Source: UBA5704 sp036264355 (lineage in GTDB: Bacteria; Acidobacteriota; Thermoanaerobaculia; Multivoradales; UBA5704). From it: DNA of 64,000 nt. The position numbers and the translations under genes are program-made. The first letter of the stretch is position 1. Every line of letters begins with the position of its first letter. Where the stretch lies: positions 9,373 to 73,372 of the forward strand of contig DATARD010000245.1 in the NCBI GenBank assembly GCA_036264355.1, given 5' to 3'. Below the pieces are notes generated by a model. It saw nothing but the letters and a program-made list of their open reading frames with translations. It searched no databases and was not told the origin of the DNA. Positions 51,409 to 59,815 of the stretch are shown here, one piece after another.

Positions 51409-52518
51409 CTAGCAGAACCCCAGCCACGCCGCCGCCTTGGGGACCTGGGTCTGCATCAGCTTGAGCGCGCCGGGGATCACCACCAGGAGCTGCACGCCGT
51501 CGAACAGCGCATGCGCCGCGATGGCCGGCCAGATGGTCTGGCGCCAGCGCACCAGGTAGGCGTAGATCAGCGACAGGAGGGTGATGCCGATCAGCATGAA
51601 CGGCTGGCCATACGAAAAATGCGCCAGCACGAAGAGCGAGGAGGACAGCACGATCCCCACCCGCGGTTGCAGGAAGCCGCGGAAGAACCCCTCCTCGACG
51701 ACCCCCGCCGACAGGCTGATGGACAGGCGGACCAGGATCGGCAGCGCGGCGATCCACGACACCATCGCCGGCGGCGCCTTGGGAATGGCCTTGTCGCCGC
51801 CCAGCGCGTAGAGCACGCCGCCGATCGCCATCATCCCGCTCAGCACGACCACCCAGGCAGCGATCCCGAGGAGCACGCCGAGACCGATCTCCCGCGGCAC
51901 GTTGGGCGCCACGAGGCCGAGCTGCTCGGCAAACCGGCGGCCCAGGGAAACCGGCGGCAGAGACGGCGGCGGCTCCGGAGCCGCCGCCAGCGGTGCCTGG
52001 GCCGACACCGTGCCCGGCGGCGCATAGGGAAACACCGCGTCCGCCGCGCCCTGCTCCATCGCGATGCGCGGCGAATCGACCACCGGCTCACCCGCCACGC
52101 CCTCGACCTCCCCCTCGATCACCCGCTCGGACGGCTCCGGATTCGGTACCGGCAGCGGCAGCACCGCCACCGGCCGCCGCGCCGGCACGCCGGCAAACCC
52201 GAGAAAGAACCAGGCGAGGACCGCCCCGGTCATCAGGGCATGGAGCAGGAAGAGTTGCGGCGTGGGAACGGCGGCGAAGTCGGGAACCGGAGCCACCTTC
52301 CCGATCCCGCCGAGCGGCAGGGTGACGCCGATCCACAGCACGACAGCGATGCAGGCGGTGGCGAGGGAGCGCCGCCAGGGCACCACAAACCCCGGAGGCG
52401 ACAGCCCCTTGCGGGCGCTCTGCCGGTCCAGGACCACGGCCACCAGGAAGGCCAGACCCGCCGGGACAATGACCCGCAGAGCGTCAGCCACCTGCATCGA
52501 GAGCGCCGAGAGCCTCAT
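51409..52518 (-). CDS. CPBP family intramembrane protease
   Basis: This 369-residue protein has about eight membrane helices and a C-terminal CPBP (Abi/CAAX protease-like) domain. The glutamate motif is VVEEGFFRGF (EExxxR), followed by FVLAHFSYGQP and IAAHALFDGVQ, where the usual Asn is Asp. A Pro/Glu-rich cytoplasmic or periplasmic loop (about 125-200) splits the helices. It may process prenylated or signal-like peptides; the substrate is unknown. It ends 25 bases from the RsbW-like gene start and is probably co-transcribed with it. Confidence 0.87.
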   Translation of the reverse strand: MRLSALSMQVADALRVIVPAGLAFLVAVVLDRQSARKGLSPPGFVVPWRRSLATACIAVVLWIGVTLPLGGIGKVAPVPDFAAVPTPQLFLLHALMTGAVLAWFFLGFAGVPARRPVAVLPLPVPNPEPSERVIEGEVEGVAGEPVVDSPRIAMEQGAADAVFPYAPPGTVSAQAPLAAAPEPPPSLPPVSLGRRFAEQLGLVAPNVPREIGLGVLLGIAAWVVVLSGMMAIGGVLYALGGDKAIPKAPPAMVSWIAALPILVRLSISLSAGVVEEGFFRGFLQPRVGIVLSSSLFVLAHFSYGQPFMLIGITLLSLIYAYLVRWRQTIWPAIAAHALFDGVQLLVVIPGALKLMQTQVPKAAAWLGFC

Positions 52519-52681
52519 CGCGGCGATGATATCCGATTCTCCCCGGAACGCCCGGCGGGGGAACCAAAATCCGCCGGCCTCCCTCTAAGCGTTGAAGGGG
52601 AGCGCTCCCGAGCACATCTTCCGCCCCGGCCCCGGGGGGTCGGGCGGAATCGATCCAACGTCCGATTTGGGGAGGTGCAGC

Positions 52682-53374
52682 ATGCTCTTCGCAATCACGT
52701 CCATCGATCTTAAAGCCTTGGGGATGGAAGGGCTCGGCGTCACCAGCATCGTGGTTCTCTGCGCGCTCGCGATGCTGTCGGTCTGGTCCCTCGGAGTCTC
52801 CGCCGAGCGCCTGATCGCACTGCACCGGGCGCGGCGGCAGTCGCTCGAATTCGCCCGCACCCTGGCGACCAGCCGCGAGGCGGACTGGATGCGCGACGCC
52901 CTGGAAGCCGCGGGCCGTTTTCCGCACAGCCACCTGGCGCGCGTCGTGGCCGCCGGCCTCTCGACCTTCCAGCGCAAGAAGTCCAAAGGCGTGCTGACCA
53001 ACTCCGAGGTGCTGGAAGCGGCGGAGCGGGCGCTCGAACGCTCGTCCCTCCTCACCAGCGCCGACCTGCGGCGCGGCATCGGCAGCCTGGCGACGATCGC
53101 CACCACCGCTCCGTTCATCGGCCTCTTCGGCACCGTGGTCGGCATCATGCACGCCTTCCAGAGCATCGGCAAAGCCGGAGCCGGCGGCTTCACCACCGTC
53201 TCGCAGGGCATCGCCGAAGCGCTGGCGACCACCGCCTTCGGCCTCATCGTCGCCATCCCCGCCGCCTGGATGTTCAACTATCTGACCCAGCGCATCGAAC
53301 GCCTCCAGGTCGAGATGGCGAACTCCTCCTCGGAGCTGATGGACTTCTTTTTGGATCTTCCCCCCGAGCAGTGA
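52682..53374 (+). CDS. MotA/TolQ/ExbB proton channel family protein
   Basis: The ATG at 52682 follows GGGGAGG; the longer frame upstream is noncoding. The 230-residue protein has an N-terminal helix (about 18-40), a cytoplasmic loop (about 45-130) and two further helices (about 132-155 and 180-205), with the family blocks LATIATTAPFIGLFGTVVGIM and ISQGIAEAL-like QGIAEALATTAFGLIVAIPA. Such proteins form proton-driven motors with an ExbD/TolR partner. No ExbD gene follows here, so the partner must be elsewhere. Confidence 0.9.
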   Translation: MLFAITSIDLKALGMEGLGVTSIVVLCALAMLSVWSLGVSAERLIALHRARRQSLEFARTLATSREADWMRDALEAAGRFPHSHLARVVAAGLSTFQRKKSKGVLTNSEVLEAAERALERSSLLTSADLRRGIGSLATIATTAPFIGLFGTVVGIMHAFQSIGKAGAGGFTTVSQGIAEALATTAFGLIVAIPAAWMFNYLTQRIERLQVEMANSSSELMDFFLDLPPEQ

Positions 53375-53408
53375 AACGTTCCATGGGATTCCAGCACACG
53401 ATAGTGAA

Positions 53409-53984
53409 GTGAGCGAAGAAACGATCACCCAGCTCCTCACGAAATGGAGCTCAGGAGACGAAGAGGCCGCCGAGCGAGTCCTCCCCCTGATCTATGAAGA
53501 GCTGCGCCGCATCGCCTCCCGCCAGCTCCGCCGGGAGAGAGAGGCTCACACGCTCCAGGCGACGGCCATCGTGCACGAGGCCTACATGCGTCTCGTCGGG
53601 CAGGCCGGCCTGGAGTGGCCGAGCCGCTCCCACTTCTTCGCCTTCTCGGCGCACCTGATCCGGCGTATCCTGGTCGACCACGCCCGCCGCCGCAACCGGG
53701 CCAAGCGGGGAGGCCTGTCCGAGAAGATCACCCTCCTTGAGATGGCCGATCCGGCCGTGGAGAAGAGCCCTGACCTGGAGGCCCTGGACGAGGCGCTCGC
53801 AGGGCTCGAAAAAGTCGACCCGCGCAAGGCGACCATCGTGGAGCTGAAGTTCTTTGGCGGGCTCACCCTCGACGAGATCGCCGGGCAGCTTGGGGTCTCG
53901 GTCGAGACCGTGAGCCGCGAATGGCGGCGCGCCAGGGCCTGGCTCTACAGCAGGTTGCAGACAAATCCGATGAACGGCGCATGA
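53409..53984 (+). CDS. ECF-type sigma-70 factor (X6 class)
   Basis: This 191-residue protein has sigma region 2 (about 15-85: LPLIYEELRRIASRQLRRER, then HTLQATAIVHEAYMRL, HFFAFSAHLIRRILVDHARRR) and region 4 (about 130-180: VELKFFGGLTLDEIAGQLGVSVETVSREW). The TLQATAIVHEAY stretch marks the group often found next to a serine/threonine kinase in Acidobacteria and Planctomycetes (TIGR02999-like). The start is GTG at 53409. The kinase gene follows after 17 bases, so it very likely regulates this factor. Confidence 0.92.
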   Translation: MSEETITQLLTKWSSGDEEAAERVLPLIYEELRRIASRQLRREREAHTLQATAIVHEAYMRLVGQAGLEWPSRSHFFAFSAHLIRRILVDHARRRNRAKRGGLSEKITLLEMADPAVEKSPDLEALDEALAGLEKVDPRKATIVELKFFGGLTLDEIAGQLGVSVETVSREWRRARAWLYSRLQTNPMNGA

Positions 53985-54001
53985 TCCATCAAGGAGGAGC
54001 G

Positions 54002-56797
54002 ATGGACCCCGAGCGATGGCGCGACGTGGACCGCCTTTTCGAAGAGGCCCTGGACAGACCGCCGGCGGAGCGGCCGGCGTTCCTTGCCGTCGCGTGCGCC
54101 GGGGACACCGCTCTCCGGCGGCAGGTGGAGCGACTGCTCGCGGCCGACCAGGACGGGTCGCGCTTCCTGGCCGACATGCCGGGCGAGCTGCTGGAGCTCG
54201 CGCTCGACGATCGGGAGGAGGGAGGCAGACTCGGCCCCTACCGGCTGGTGCGGAAGATCGGCAGCGGCGGCATGGGCACCGTCTATCTCGCCCGCCGGGA
54301 GGACGAGCACTATCAGCGCGACGTCGCCATCAAGGTGCTCCGCTCCGGCCTGGCGAGCACCGAGTCCTACCACCGGTTCATCGCCGAGCGGCAGATCCTG
54401 GCCCGCCTCGAGCATCCCAACATCGCCCGTCTGTACGACGGCGGCAGCACGGAAGACGGCCGCCCCTATCTGATCATGGAGCTGATCGACGGGCTCCCGG
54501 TCGATCAATACTGCGACCGGCACCGCTTGACCGTCGACCAGCGGCTCGCCCTCTTCCAGAAGATCTGCGCCGCCGTCCAGCACGCCCATCAGAACCTGCT
54601 GGTCCATCGCGACCTCAAGCCGGCGAACATCCTGGTCACGCCCGAGGGGGAGCCCAAGCTGCTGGATTTCGGGATCGCCAAACGGCTCGCGCCGGAGCCC
54701 GACGGCGCCGTGCAGCAGACGCGGACCGGGCTGCGGATGATGACTCCCAGCTACGCCAGCCCCGAACAGGTCCGCGGCGACGCGATCACCACGGCGAGCG
54801 ACGTCTACTCTCTCGGCGTCCTCCTCGCGGAGCTGCTCGCGGGCCGCACCCCCTTCCTCGCCACGACGGACGTGCCCTACGAGATCGAACGCGCCATCTG
54901 CGAGCAGGAGGCGGAGCGCCCCAGCATCGCCCTGTTCCGGCACGGACCGCCGAGCGCGGAGGACATTGCGCAAGCCCGCAAGACCAGGCCCCAGACCCTG
55001 CGTCACCGGCTCCAGGGAGACCTCGACAACATCGTCCTGATGGCGCTGCGCAAAGAGGCCCGGCGGCGCTACGGCTCGGCGGCGGCGCTCGGAAGGGACC
55101 TGGAGAAGCACCTCCAGGACCTCCCCGTCATGGCACGTCCCGACACGCTTCGCTACCGGACGCGGAAGCTCCTGCGGCGCCACCGCACCGCCGCCTCGGC
55201 AACCGCCGTCGTGATCGTGCTCATGGCGGTCTTCGTGGCGAGCCTGGTCGCCCAGGGACGGCAGCTCGCCCAGGAACGAGACAAGGCGCGCTACGCCCTG
55301 TCGTTCCTGGTCGACACCTTCAAGCAGGCCGATCCGTATCATACCCAGGGAGAGAGACTCACGGCGCGTGAAATTCTCGACCAGGGGGCGGGCCGCATCT
55401 CGCGCCAGCTTTCCGGCCAGCCGGACGTGGAAGCCGCCATGATGGACGCGATCGGTGAGGTCAACCTCGGTCTGGGACGCTATGACGAGGCGGAGCCGCT
55501 CCTCAAGCGTTCCCTCGCTCTGCGCCGCCGGATCTTCGGCCCCCACTCCCTGGAAGTGGCGGAGAGCCTGGAGCACCTGGCCGGGCTGCGCAACGAGCGC
55601 TCCGACCGCGCCGGCGCGGAAGCGCATCTGCGCGAGGCCCTGGCCATCCGCCGGCGCCGGCAGGGCGACGGCGACCTCGCCGTGGCCACGACCCTCAATG
55701 CTCTCGGCAGGACTCTCGCCGACAAAGGCGTCTCGCCCGCCGCCGCACCCGAGATCGCGGCGCTCCACCAGGAAGCCCTCGCCATCGCCCGTGGCGTCGA
55801 AGGCCCCGGAGGCCTCACCGTGGCCGACACCCTCCTCGCGCTGGCGGATCTGCGGCGCGCGCAAGGAGACTATGCGGGGGCGGAACATCTCTTTCAGGAA
55901 GGGCTGGCCGTCGAGCAGAAGGCCCTGGGAGACCGCGACCCGCGGCTCTGGCGCGACCGGTCCCGGCTCGGGGACACCCTGATCGAAGCGGGCAAATTCA
56001 AGGAAGCCGAGGCCGTTTTTCGCCAATGTCTGGAGGTGCAGCGAAAGCTCCTCGGCCGAGAGCACCCGGATGTGGCGAGCGCGCTGGGTGGCCTTGCCGC
56101 AGCAATCCACGTCCAGACCCGGTACGCCGAGGCGGAGACTCTGGAGCGCGAGATGCTGGCACTGGCTCGCTCGCAGTATGGTCCGACGCACTGGCGGGTG
56201 GCCACGGCCATGTGCGATCTGGCGGCGAGCCTCACGGGCCAATCCAGGATCGATGAGGCGATTCCTTTGTACCAAGACGCTCTGAAAATCCGGCGCCGGG
56301 CTCTAGGCGAGAAACACTGGCAGGTGGCGCAGATCCTCCTGTTTCTCGCCGAGGCCTACCGTCATGAAAAAAAATACTCCAAGGCGCTCGGGCTCGCGCG
56401 TCAGGCCCGCGACGTCTTCGCAGCCGGGGAGGGCCCGGACCATCCCTACGTGGCCCACGCGCTACGGGAGATCGGCAGGAACTACTTGGAGCAGAGCCGC
56501 TTCGCGGAGGCGGAGCCCTTTCTGCGCCGCTGTCTGGACATCCGGCAAAAGAAGCTCGAGCCCCATCATCCCGACCTCGCCAAAGCCCAGCTCTCGCTCG
56601 CGAAGTGTCTGATCGGGCAGGGCCGTGACATCGAAGCGGAGCCGCTGTTGCGCGCGGCGCGCACCACGTTCATCGCCGTGTATGGGCCGAGCCACGAAAT
56701 CCTCGGGCAGACCGACACCCTTCTGGCAGAAATCGAGAGCCGCCGAGACAAGACAAAGGTTGCCACCGGCAGATCGAACCGGCTCGACCCGAGGTGA
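54002..56797 (+). CDS. Transmembrane serine/threonine kinase with TPR region
   Basis: The ATG at 54002 is preceded by AAGGAGGAG. The 931-residue protein has a short N-terminal domain (1-75, MDPERWRDVDRLFEEAL opening, typical of this group), a complete kinase domain (about 78-350: GSGGMG at 87-92, Lys111, HRDLKPAN 202-209, DFGIA 222-226, SYASPEQ), one membrane helix (about 398-417) and a large TPR region (about 440-900) with at least eight repeats. It should phosphorylate the sigma factor encoded just upstream or a downstream partner. The last residues (RSNRLDPR) lie in the 321-base tandem duplication. Confidence 0.93.
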   Translation: MDPERWRDVDRLFEEALDRPPAERPAFLAVACAGDTALRRQVERLLAADQDGSRFLADMPGELLELALDDREEGGRLGPYRLVRKIGSGGMGTVYLARREDEHYQRDVAIKVLRSGLASTESYHRFIAERQILARLEHPNIARLYDGGSTEDGRPYLIMELIDGLPVDQYCDRHRLTVDQRLALFQKICAAVQHAHQNLLVHRDLKPANILVTPEGEPKLLDFGIAKRLAPEPDGAVQQTRTGLRMMTPSYASPEQVRGDAITTASDVYSLGVLLAELLAGRTPFLATTDVPYEIERAICEQEAERPSIALFRHGPPSAEDIAQARKTRPQTLRHRLQGDLDNIVLMALRKEARRRYGSAAALGRDLEKHLQDLPVMARPDTLRYRTRKLLRRHRTAASATAVVIVLMAVFVASLVAQGRQLAQERDKARYALSFLVDTFKQADPYHTQGERLTAREILDQGAGRISRQLSGQPDVEAAMMDAIGEVNLGLGRYDEAEPLLKRSLALRRRIFGPHSLEVAESLEHLAGLRNERSDRAGAEAHLREALAIRRRRQGDGDLAVATTLNALGRTLADKGVSPAAAPEIAALHQEALAIARGVEGPGGLTVADTLLALADLRRAQGDYAGAEHLFQEGLAVEQKALGDRDPRLWRDRSRLGDTLIEAGKFKEAEAVFRQCLEVQRKLLGREHPDVASALGGLAAAIHVQTRYAEAETLEREMLALARSQYGPTHWRVATAMCDLAASLTGQSRIDEAIPLYQDALKIRRRALGEKHWQVAQILLFLAEAYRHEKKYSKALGLARQARDVFAAGEGPDHPYVAHALREIGRNYLEQSRFAEAEPFLRRCLDIRQKKLEPHHPDLAKAQLSLAKCLIGQGRDIEAEPLLRAARTTFIAVYGPSHEILGQTDTLLAEIESRRDKTKVATGRSNRLDPR

Positions 56798-57084
56798 CGG
56801 ATTTCGCCGCACAATCACGCATCTCTCTCCAGATGCCCTCAGACGGGCAAGAAGGAGAGAACCATGGAGAAGAAGCACTCGACAGCGAAACAGAAGATGG
56901 CCGCTTTGAGACTGCGGACTGAAACCCTCCGCCGGCTCGACGATTCTGAGCTCCAGACAGTCGCTGGGGGAGGCGGCTGGATCCACGTTCCCATCGGCTT
57001 CGAGGACGACACCACGCCCATCTACGCCGACATCGCCGGTTAGCACCCGTCCGTCACTCCGGGAGCGCCATGCCGATCGCTCGC
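56764..57084. repeat. 321-base tandem duplication, unit 1
   Basis: The unit starts inside the kinase C-terminus, includes its stop, a 66-base leader, peptide gene 1 and its trailer. It repeats at 57085-57405 in the same order. Both peptide starts are exactly 321 bases apart, so no net insertion or deletion occurred. Confidence 0.85.
56864..57043 (+). CDS. Double-glycine leader peptide 1 (RiPP-like precursor)
   Basis: This 59-residue peptide has a charged leader with the pattern LRLRTETLRRLDDSELQTVAGG, as in leaders of the GG-type class usually called class I lanthipeptide or natural-product precursors. The part after the Gly-Gly (GGWIHVPIGFEDDTTPIYADIAG) has no Cys, Ser or Lys but has Thr pairs and several Asp/Glu, so a lanthipeptide product is unlikely. 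AAGGAGAG lies 5 bases before the ATG. It follows the kinase gene by 66 bases. No modification enzyme or transporter is next to it. Confidence 0.7.
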   Translation: MEKKHSTAKQKMAALRLRTETLRRLDDSELQTVAGGGGWIHVPIGFEDDTTPIYADIAG

Positions 57085-57405
57085 CACCGGCGGATCGAAC
57101 CCGCTCGACCCGAGGTGACGGACTTCGCCGCACAATCACGCATCTCTCTCCAGATGCCCTCAGACGGGCAAGAAGGAGAGAACCATGAAGAAGAAGCACT
57201 CGACAGCGAAACAGAAGACGGCCGCTTTGAGACTGCGGACAGAAACCCTCCGCCGGCTCGACGATTCTGAGCTCCAGACAGTCGCCGGGGGAGCCGGCAG
57301 GATCCGCATTCCCATCGGCTTCGAGGACGACACCACGCCTATCTACGCCGACATCGCCGGTTAGCACCCGTCCGTCACCCCGGGAGCGCCATGCCGATCG
57401 CTGCC
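57085..57405. repeat. 321-base tandem duplication, unit 2
   Basis: Second copy of the unit at 56764-57084. It contains a remnant of the kinase C-terminus and the second peptide gene. Differences are few and lie mostly in the peptide core. Confidence 0.85.
57185..57364 (+). CDS. Double-glycine leader peptide 2 (RiPP-like precursor)
   Basis: This 59-residue peptide is the duplicate of peptide 1. The leader differs at two residues (E2K, M12T). After the double glycine it reads AGRIRIPIGFEDDTTP in place of GGWIHVPIGFEDDTTP, so variation is focused on the first residues of the core while the acidic/Thr end is unchanged. The same AAGGAGAG ribosome site is present. It would be transcribed with peptide 1. 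No terminator is seen after it. Confidence 0.7.
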   Translation: MKKKHSTAKQKTAALRLRTETLRRLDDSELQTVAGGAGRIRIPIGFEDDTTPIYADIAG

Positions 57406-57426
57406 GATCGGTCTTGGCGCTCCTGA

Positions 57427-57560
57427 AGCCCCGAGGCCGCTGCGGAATCCGTCACGCCAGCTCGCAAAGACCGGCTGCCAGCCGAGCTCGCGTTTGGCCT
57501 TCGCGTTCGAGGCTCCGCGGCCCCGACCGCTCCACTCGCTCCGGCCACGAAGATCTTCAC
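57427..57560 (-). pseudogene. Remnant of an NAD-dependent epimerase/dehydratase
   Basis: The first 13 codons from GTG 57560 encode KIFVAGASGAVG, the nucleotide-binding start of extended short-chain dehydrogenases. Within about 15 bases the sequence jumps, in a shifted frame, to SNAKAKRELGWQPVFASWRDGFRSG split across two stretches, which is a typical C-terminus of the same family. Some 250-280 codons are missing in between. It is a deleted pseudogene lying directly behind the NTF2-like gene. Confidence 0.6.
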
Positions 57561-57563
57561 GGC

Positions 57564-57992
57564 TCAGCTCTTCTTTTCCTCCGGCTCGGATGCCAGAGAG
57601 TCCGCGTGACGATGGACCAGCTTCCAGTCGTCGCCTTCGCGCCGGAACACCTCCGTCACGCGCAAGTTGAATGGAATCGCTTCCGTCTTCCCGTGCATGC
57701 GAGCCATAGCCCGTTGGAAACCGACCCAATAGGCGACACCACCGCTCGCCGCCATGTGCAGGATCTCGAAGCTGCTGTCGCCGCCGGGCTCGAAGGACGT
57801 GGCATCTCGTTCGTAGGTCGAGAAGACCTCCTCCGGGCCTTGGCGGAAGCCTCCCATTGGACCGAAAAAGGTGGCGGGAAGATCGCGGGCGACAATGCGC
57901 CCGAGCGGCGCCGCGTCGCCGCGGACGTAGGCTCGCGCCGCCTCGTCGCGCCGCTTCATGAACTGCTCGAAATCGTGCAGGTCGTTACTCAT
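57564..57992 (-). CDS. NTF2-like (SnoaL/DUF4440-type) protein
   Basis: The ATG at 57992 is preceded by GGAGGAA; the open frame above it is not credible. The 142-residue protein has the cone-shaped NTF2 pattern: an N-terminal helix (DFEQFMKRRDEAARAYVRGD), a middle helix and the strands GGVAYWVGFQ, IPFNLRVTEVFRREGDDWKLVHRHAD. Proteins of this type include steroid isomerases and many ligand-binding proteins; catalytic residues cannot be assigned. An epimerase remnant follows after 3 bases. Confidence 0.75.
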   Translation of the reverse strand: MSNDLHDFEQFMKRRDEAARAYVRGDAAPLGRIVARDLPATFFGPMGGFRQGPEEVFSTYERDATSFEPGGDSSFEILHMAASGGVAYWVGFQRAMARMHGKTEAIPFNLRVTEVFRREGDDWKLVHRHADSLASEPEEKKS

Positions 57993-58108
57993 CGGCAGTT
58001 CCTCCACTTGACGGGGCTCGCCCCACTGAGCCTCCGCGAGGAGGTGCTGCAATGATTGCACCAGAAGCGGCAGCTCGGGGCGGCAGAACAATCCACACCG
58101 CTCTTCCG

Positions 58109-58114
58109 TATACT
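58109..58114 (+). promoter_or_regulatory. -10 element before sulfatase C
   Basis: TATACT ends 44 bases before the TTG start at 58159, in the region divergent from the NTF2-like gene. Confidence 0.4.
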
Positions 58115-58158
58115 CTCTCGGCACTCAGCCATTCCGGCGGTTTCTCCGAGGAGTTTTT

Positions 58159-59670
58159 TTGCGACCACGTTCGACACGCCTACCTACGGTTCTGCTTCCG
58201 CTCGCCGTCGCCGGGCTCGCCCTCTTCGCCAGCCCGGCATCTGCCGCGCCCCCCGCGAAGCCGAACATCATCTTCATCGTCACCGACGACCAGGACCTGC
58301 TCCTCGACTCGCTCAAATACATGCCGCGGGTGCACGACCTGCTGGCCAACCAGGGGACGACTTTTTCGCACGCCTTCGTGCCGCTCTCCCTCTGTTGCCC
58401 GTCGCGCACCTCCATCCTCACCGGCCGTTATACGCACAACACCCAGGTCTACACCAACTCCCTGCCCGACGGCGGCTTCGCGCGCTTCTACGCTCTCGGC
58501 CTCGAACAGGAGACGGTCGCCGTCGCCCTGCAGAAGGTGGGTTACCGCACGGCCATCCTGGGCAAATACCTGAACGACTATCCGCTGACCGTTCCGCCCA
58601 CCTACGTGCCGCCGGGCTGGAACGAATGGGTCGTGCCGTCCGACGGCGCGCCCTACACGGAATTCAACTACACGCTGAATGAGAACGGCTCGCAGGTGAA
58701 GTTCGGCCACGCGGCGACCGATTACATGACCGACGTCCTGGCCAAACGGGCGCGACGGTTCATCACCAAGGCGGCGGCCGACCGCGTGCCGTTCTTCCTC
58801 TACCTGACGCCGTACGCGCCACACAAGCCATGCACGCCGGCGCCGCGCCACGCCGCTCTCTTCCCCGGTCTCAAGGCGCCGCGCACCCCCTCGTTCAACG
58901 AGGCCGACGTCAGCGACAAGCCGGAAGCGGTGCGCAATCTCCCGCTGCTGACCCCGGAGCTGATCGACGCCATCGACCACCTGTACCGCCTGCGGTTGCA
59001 GAGCCTGCAAGCCGTGGACGAGGCGGTCGGCAGCATCGTCCAGCTCCTGGAGGCGACCGGACAGATGCGGAACACCTACATCATCTTCACCTCCGACAAC
59101 GGGTTCCACCAGGGGCAGCACCGGCTCTTCAACAGCAAATACACCGCGTATGAAGAAGATGTCCGGGTGCCGCTCATCGTGCGCGGTCCGCATGTGCCGG
59201 CGAATCGGGTAGTGGATGCCCTCACCGAGAACGTGGATTTCGCGCCGACGATCGCCCAGCTCGCCGGCGCCACCCTCTCCTCCAAGGTGGACGGCCGCTC
59301 GCTGGTGCCGCTCCTGAGGAGCGGCCCGGTGCCACCGAGCGGGCGCCAGACGGTGCTCCTCGAACAGTTTCACTTCACCGACGGGCCGGGAGGAGGAGAT
59401 AGCGTGCTGGAGCCGGGCGACGCCTTGAAAGACGAAGAGCACGTCACCCATCGCGGCCTGCGCACCGCCACCTTCAAATTCGTCGAATACGGCACCGGCG
59501 AGCACGAGTACTACGATCTGGTGAAAGATCCCTACGAGCTCGAAAACCTGGCGAGCCACATCGGCCCTCTGCTCATGGGCCAGCTCACCAGCCGGCTGAA
59601 CGACCTCAGCCAATGCCAGGGCGGCGACTGCCGCGCGCTGGAGGCCGAACCGGTGCCGGGCCTCCCGTAG
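58159..59670 (+). CDS. Secreted sulfatase (paralogue C)
   Basis: This 503-residue sulfatase is a third member of the family at 20.4-23.5 kb. TTG at 58159 with GAGGAG 6 bases upstream is the best start and opens a signal peptide (LPTVLLPLAVAGLALFASPASA). LTDDQD-like VTDDQDLLLDS, the formylglycine motif CCPSRTSILTG, TSDNGFHQGQHR and the shared PSFNEADVSDKPEAV block are present. The C-terminal CQGGDCRALEA matches the Cys pair of the other two. It stands alone in its orientation, so it may be a transposed copy. Confidence 0.9.
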   Translation: MRPRSTRLPTVLLPLAVAGLALFASPASAAPPAKPNIIFIVTDDQDLLLDSLKYMPRVHDLLANQGTTFSHAFVPLSLCCPSRTSILTGRYTHNTQVYTNSLPDGGFARFYALGLEQETVAVALQKVGYRTAILGKYLNDYPLTVPPTYVPPGWNEWVVPSDGAPYTEFNYTLNENGSQVKFGHAATDYMTDVLAKRARRFITKAAADRVPFFLYLTPYAPHKPCTPAPRHAALFPGLKAPRTPSFNEADVSDKPEAVRNLPLLTPELIDAIDHLYRLRLQSLQAVDEAVGSIVQLLEATGQMRNTYIIFTSDNGFHQGQHRLFNSKYTAYEEDVRVPLIVRGPHVPANRVVDALTENVDFAPTIAQLAGATLSSKVDGRSLVPLLRSGPVPPSGRQTVLLEQFHFTDGPGGGDSVLEPGDALKDEEHVTHRGLRTATFKFVEYGTGEHEYYDLVKDPYELENLASHIGPLLMGQLTSRLNDLSQCQGGDCRALEAEPVPGLP

Positions 59671-59675
59671 CACCA

Positions 59676-59755
59676 GGTGCGCACAGCGCACCCTACTCCT
59701 GGCCGGGGGAAGGGCCGAAGGCCCAGGCTTCCTCAGCCCGGGGCAACGCCCCGGG
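59676..59755. repeat. Cluster of three perfect hairpins (REP-like)
   Basis: Three perfect inverted repeats follow one another: GGTGCGC/GCGCACC (59676-59692, loop ACA), GGGCC/GGCCC (59712-59724, loop GAA) and CCCGGGGC/GCCCCGGG (59737-59755, loop AAC). They lie just after the sulfatase stop and could end or protect its transcript. Confidence 0.6.
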
Positions 59756-59800
59756 TTGGGGGGCCCCGCCCCTCTGACGTCCCATTTCCGCCGCACCCTC

Positions 59801-59806
59801 TATACT
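59801..59806 (+). promoter_or_regulatory. -10 element of the helicase gene (near-leaderless type)
   Basis: TATACT ends 9 bases before the ATG at 59816. The leader would be at most about 3 bases. No ribosome site is visible. Confidence 0.5.
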
Positions 59807-59815
59807 TACCCCCCG

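Noticed and set aside
56864..57364. Class I lanthipeptide precursors
   Set aside because: The leaders fit that annotation, but the cores have no cysteine, so lanthionine rings cannot form. I kept only the general precursor call.
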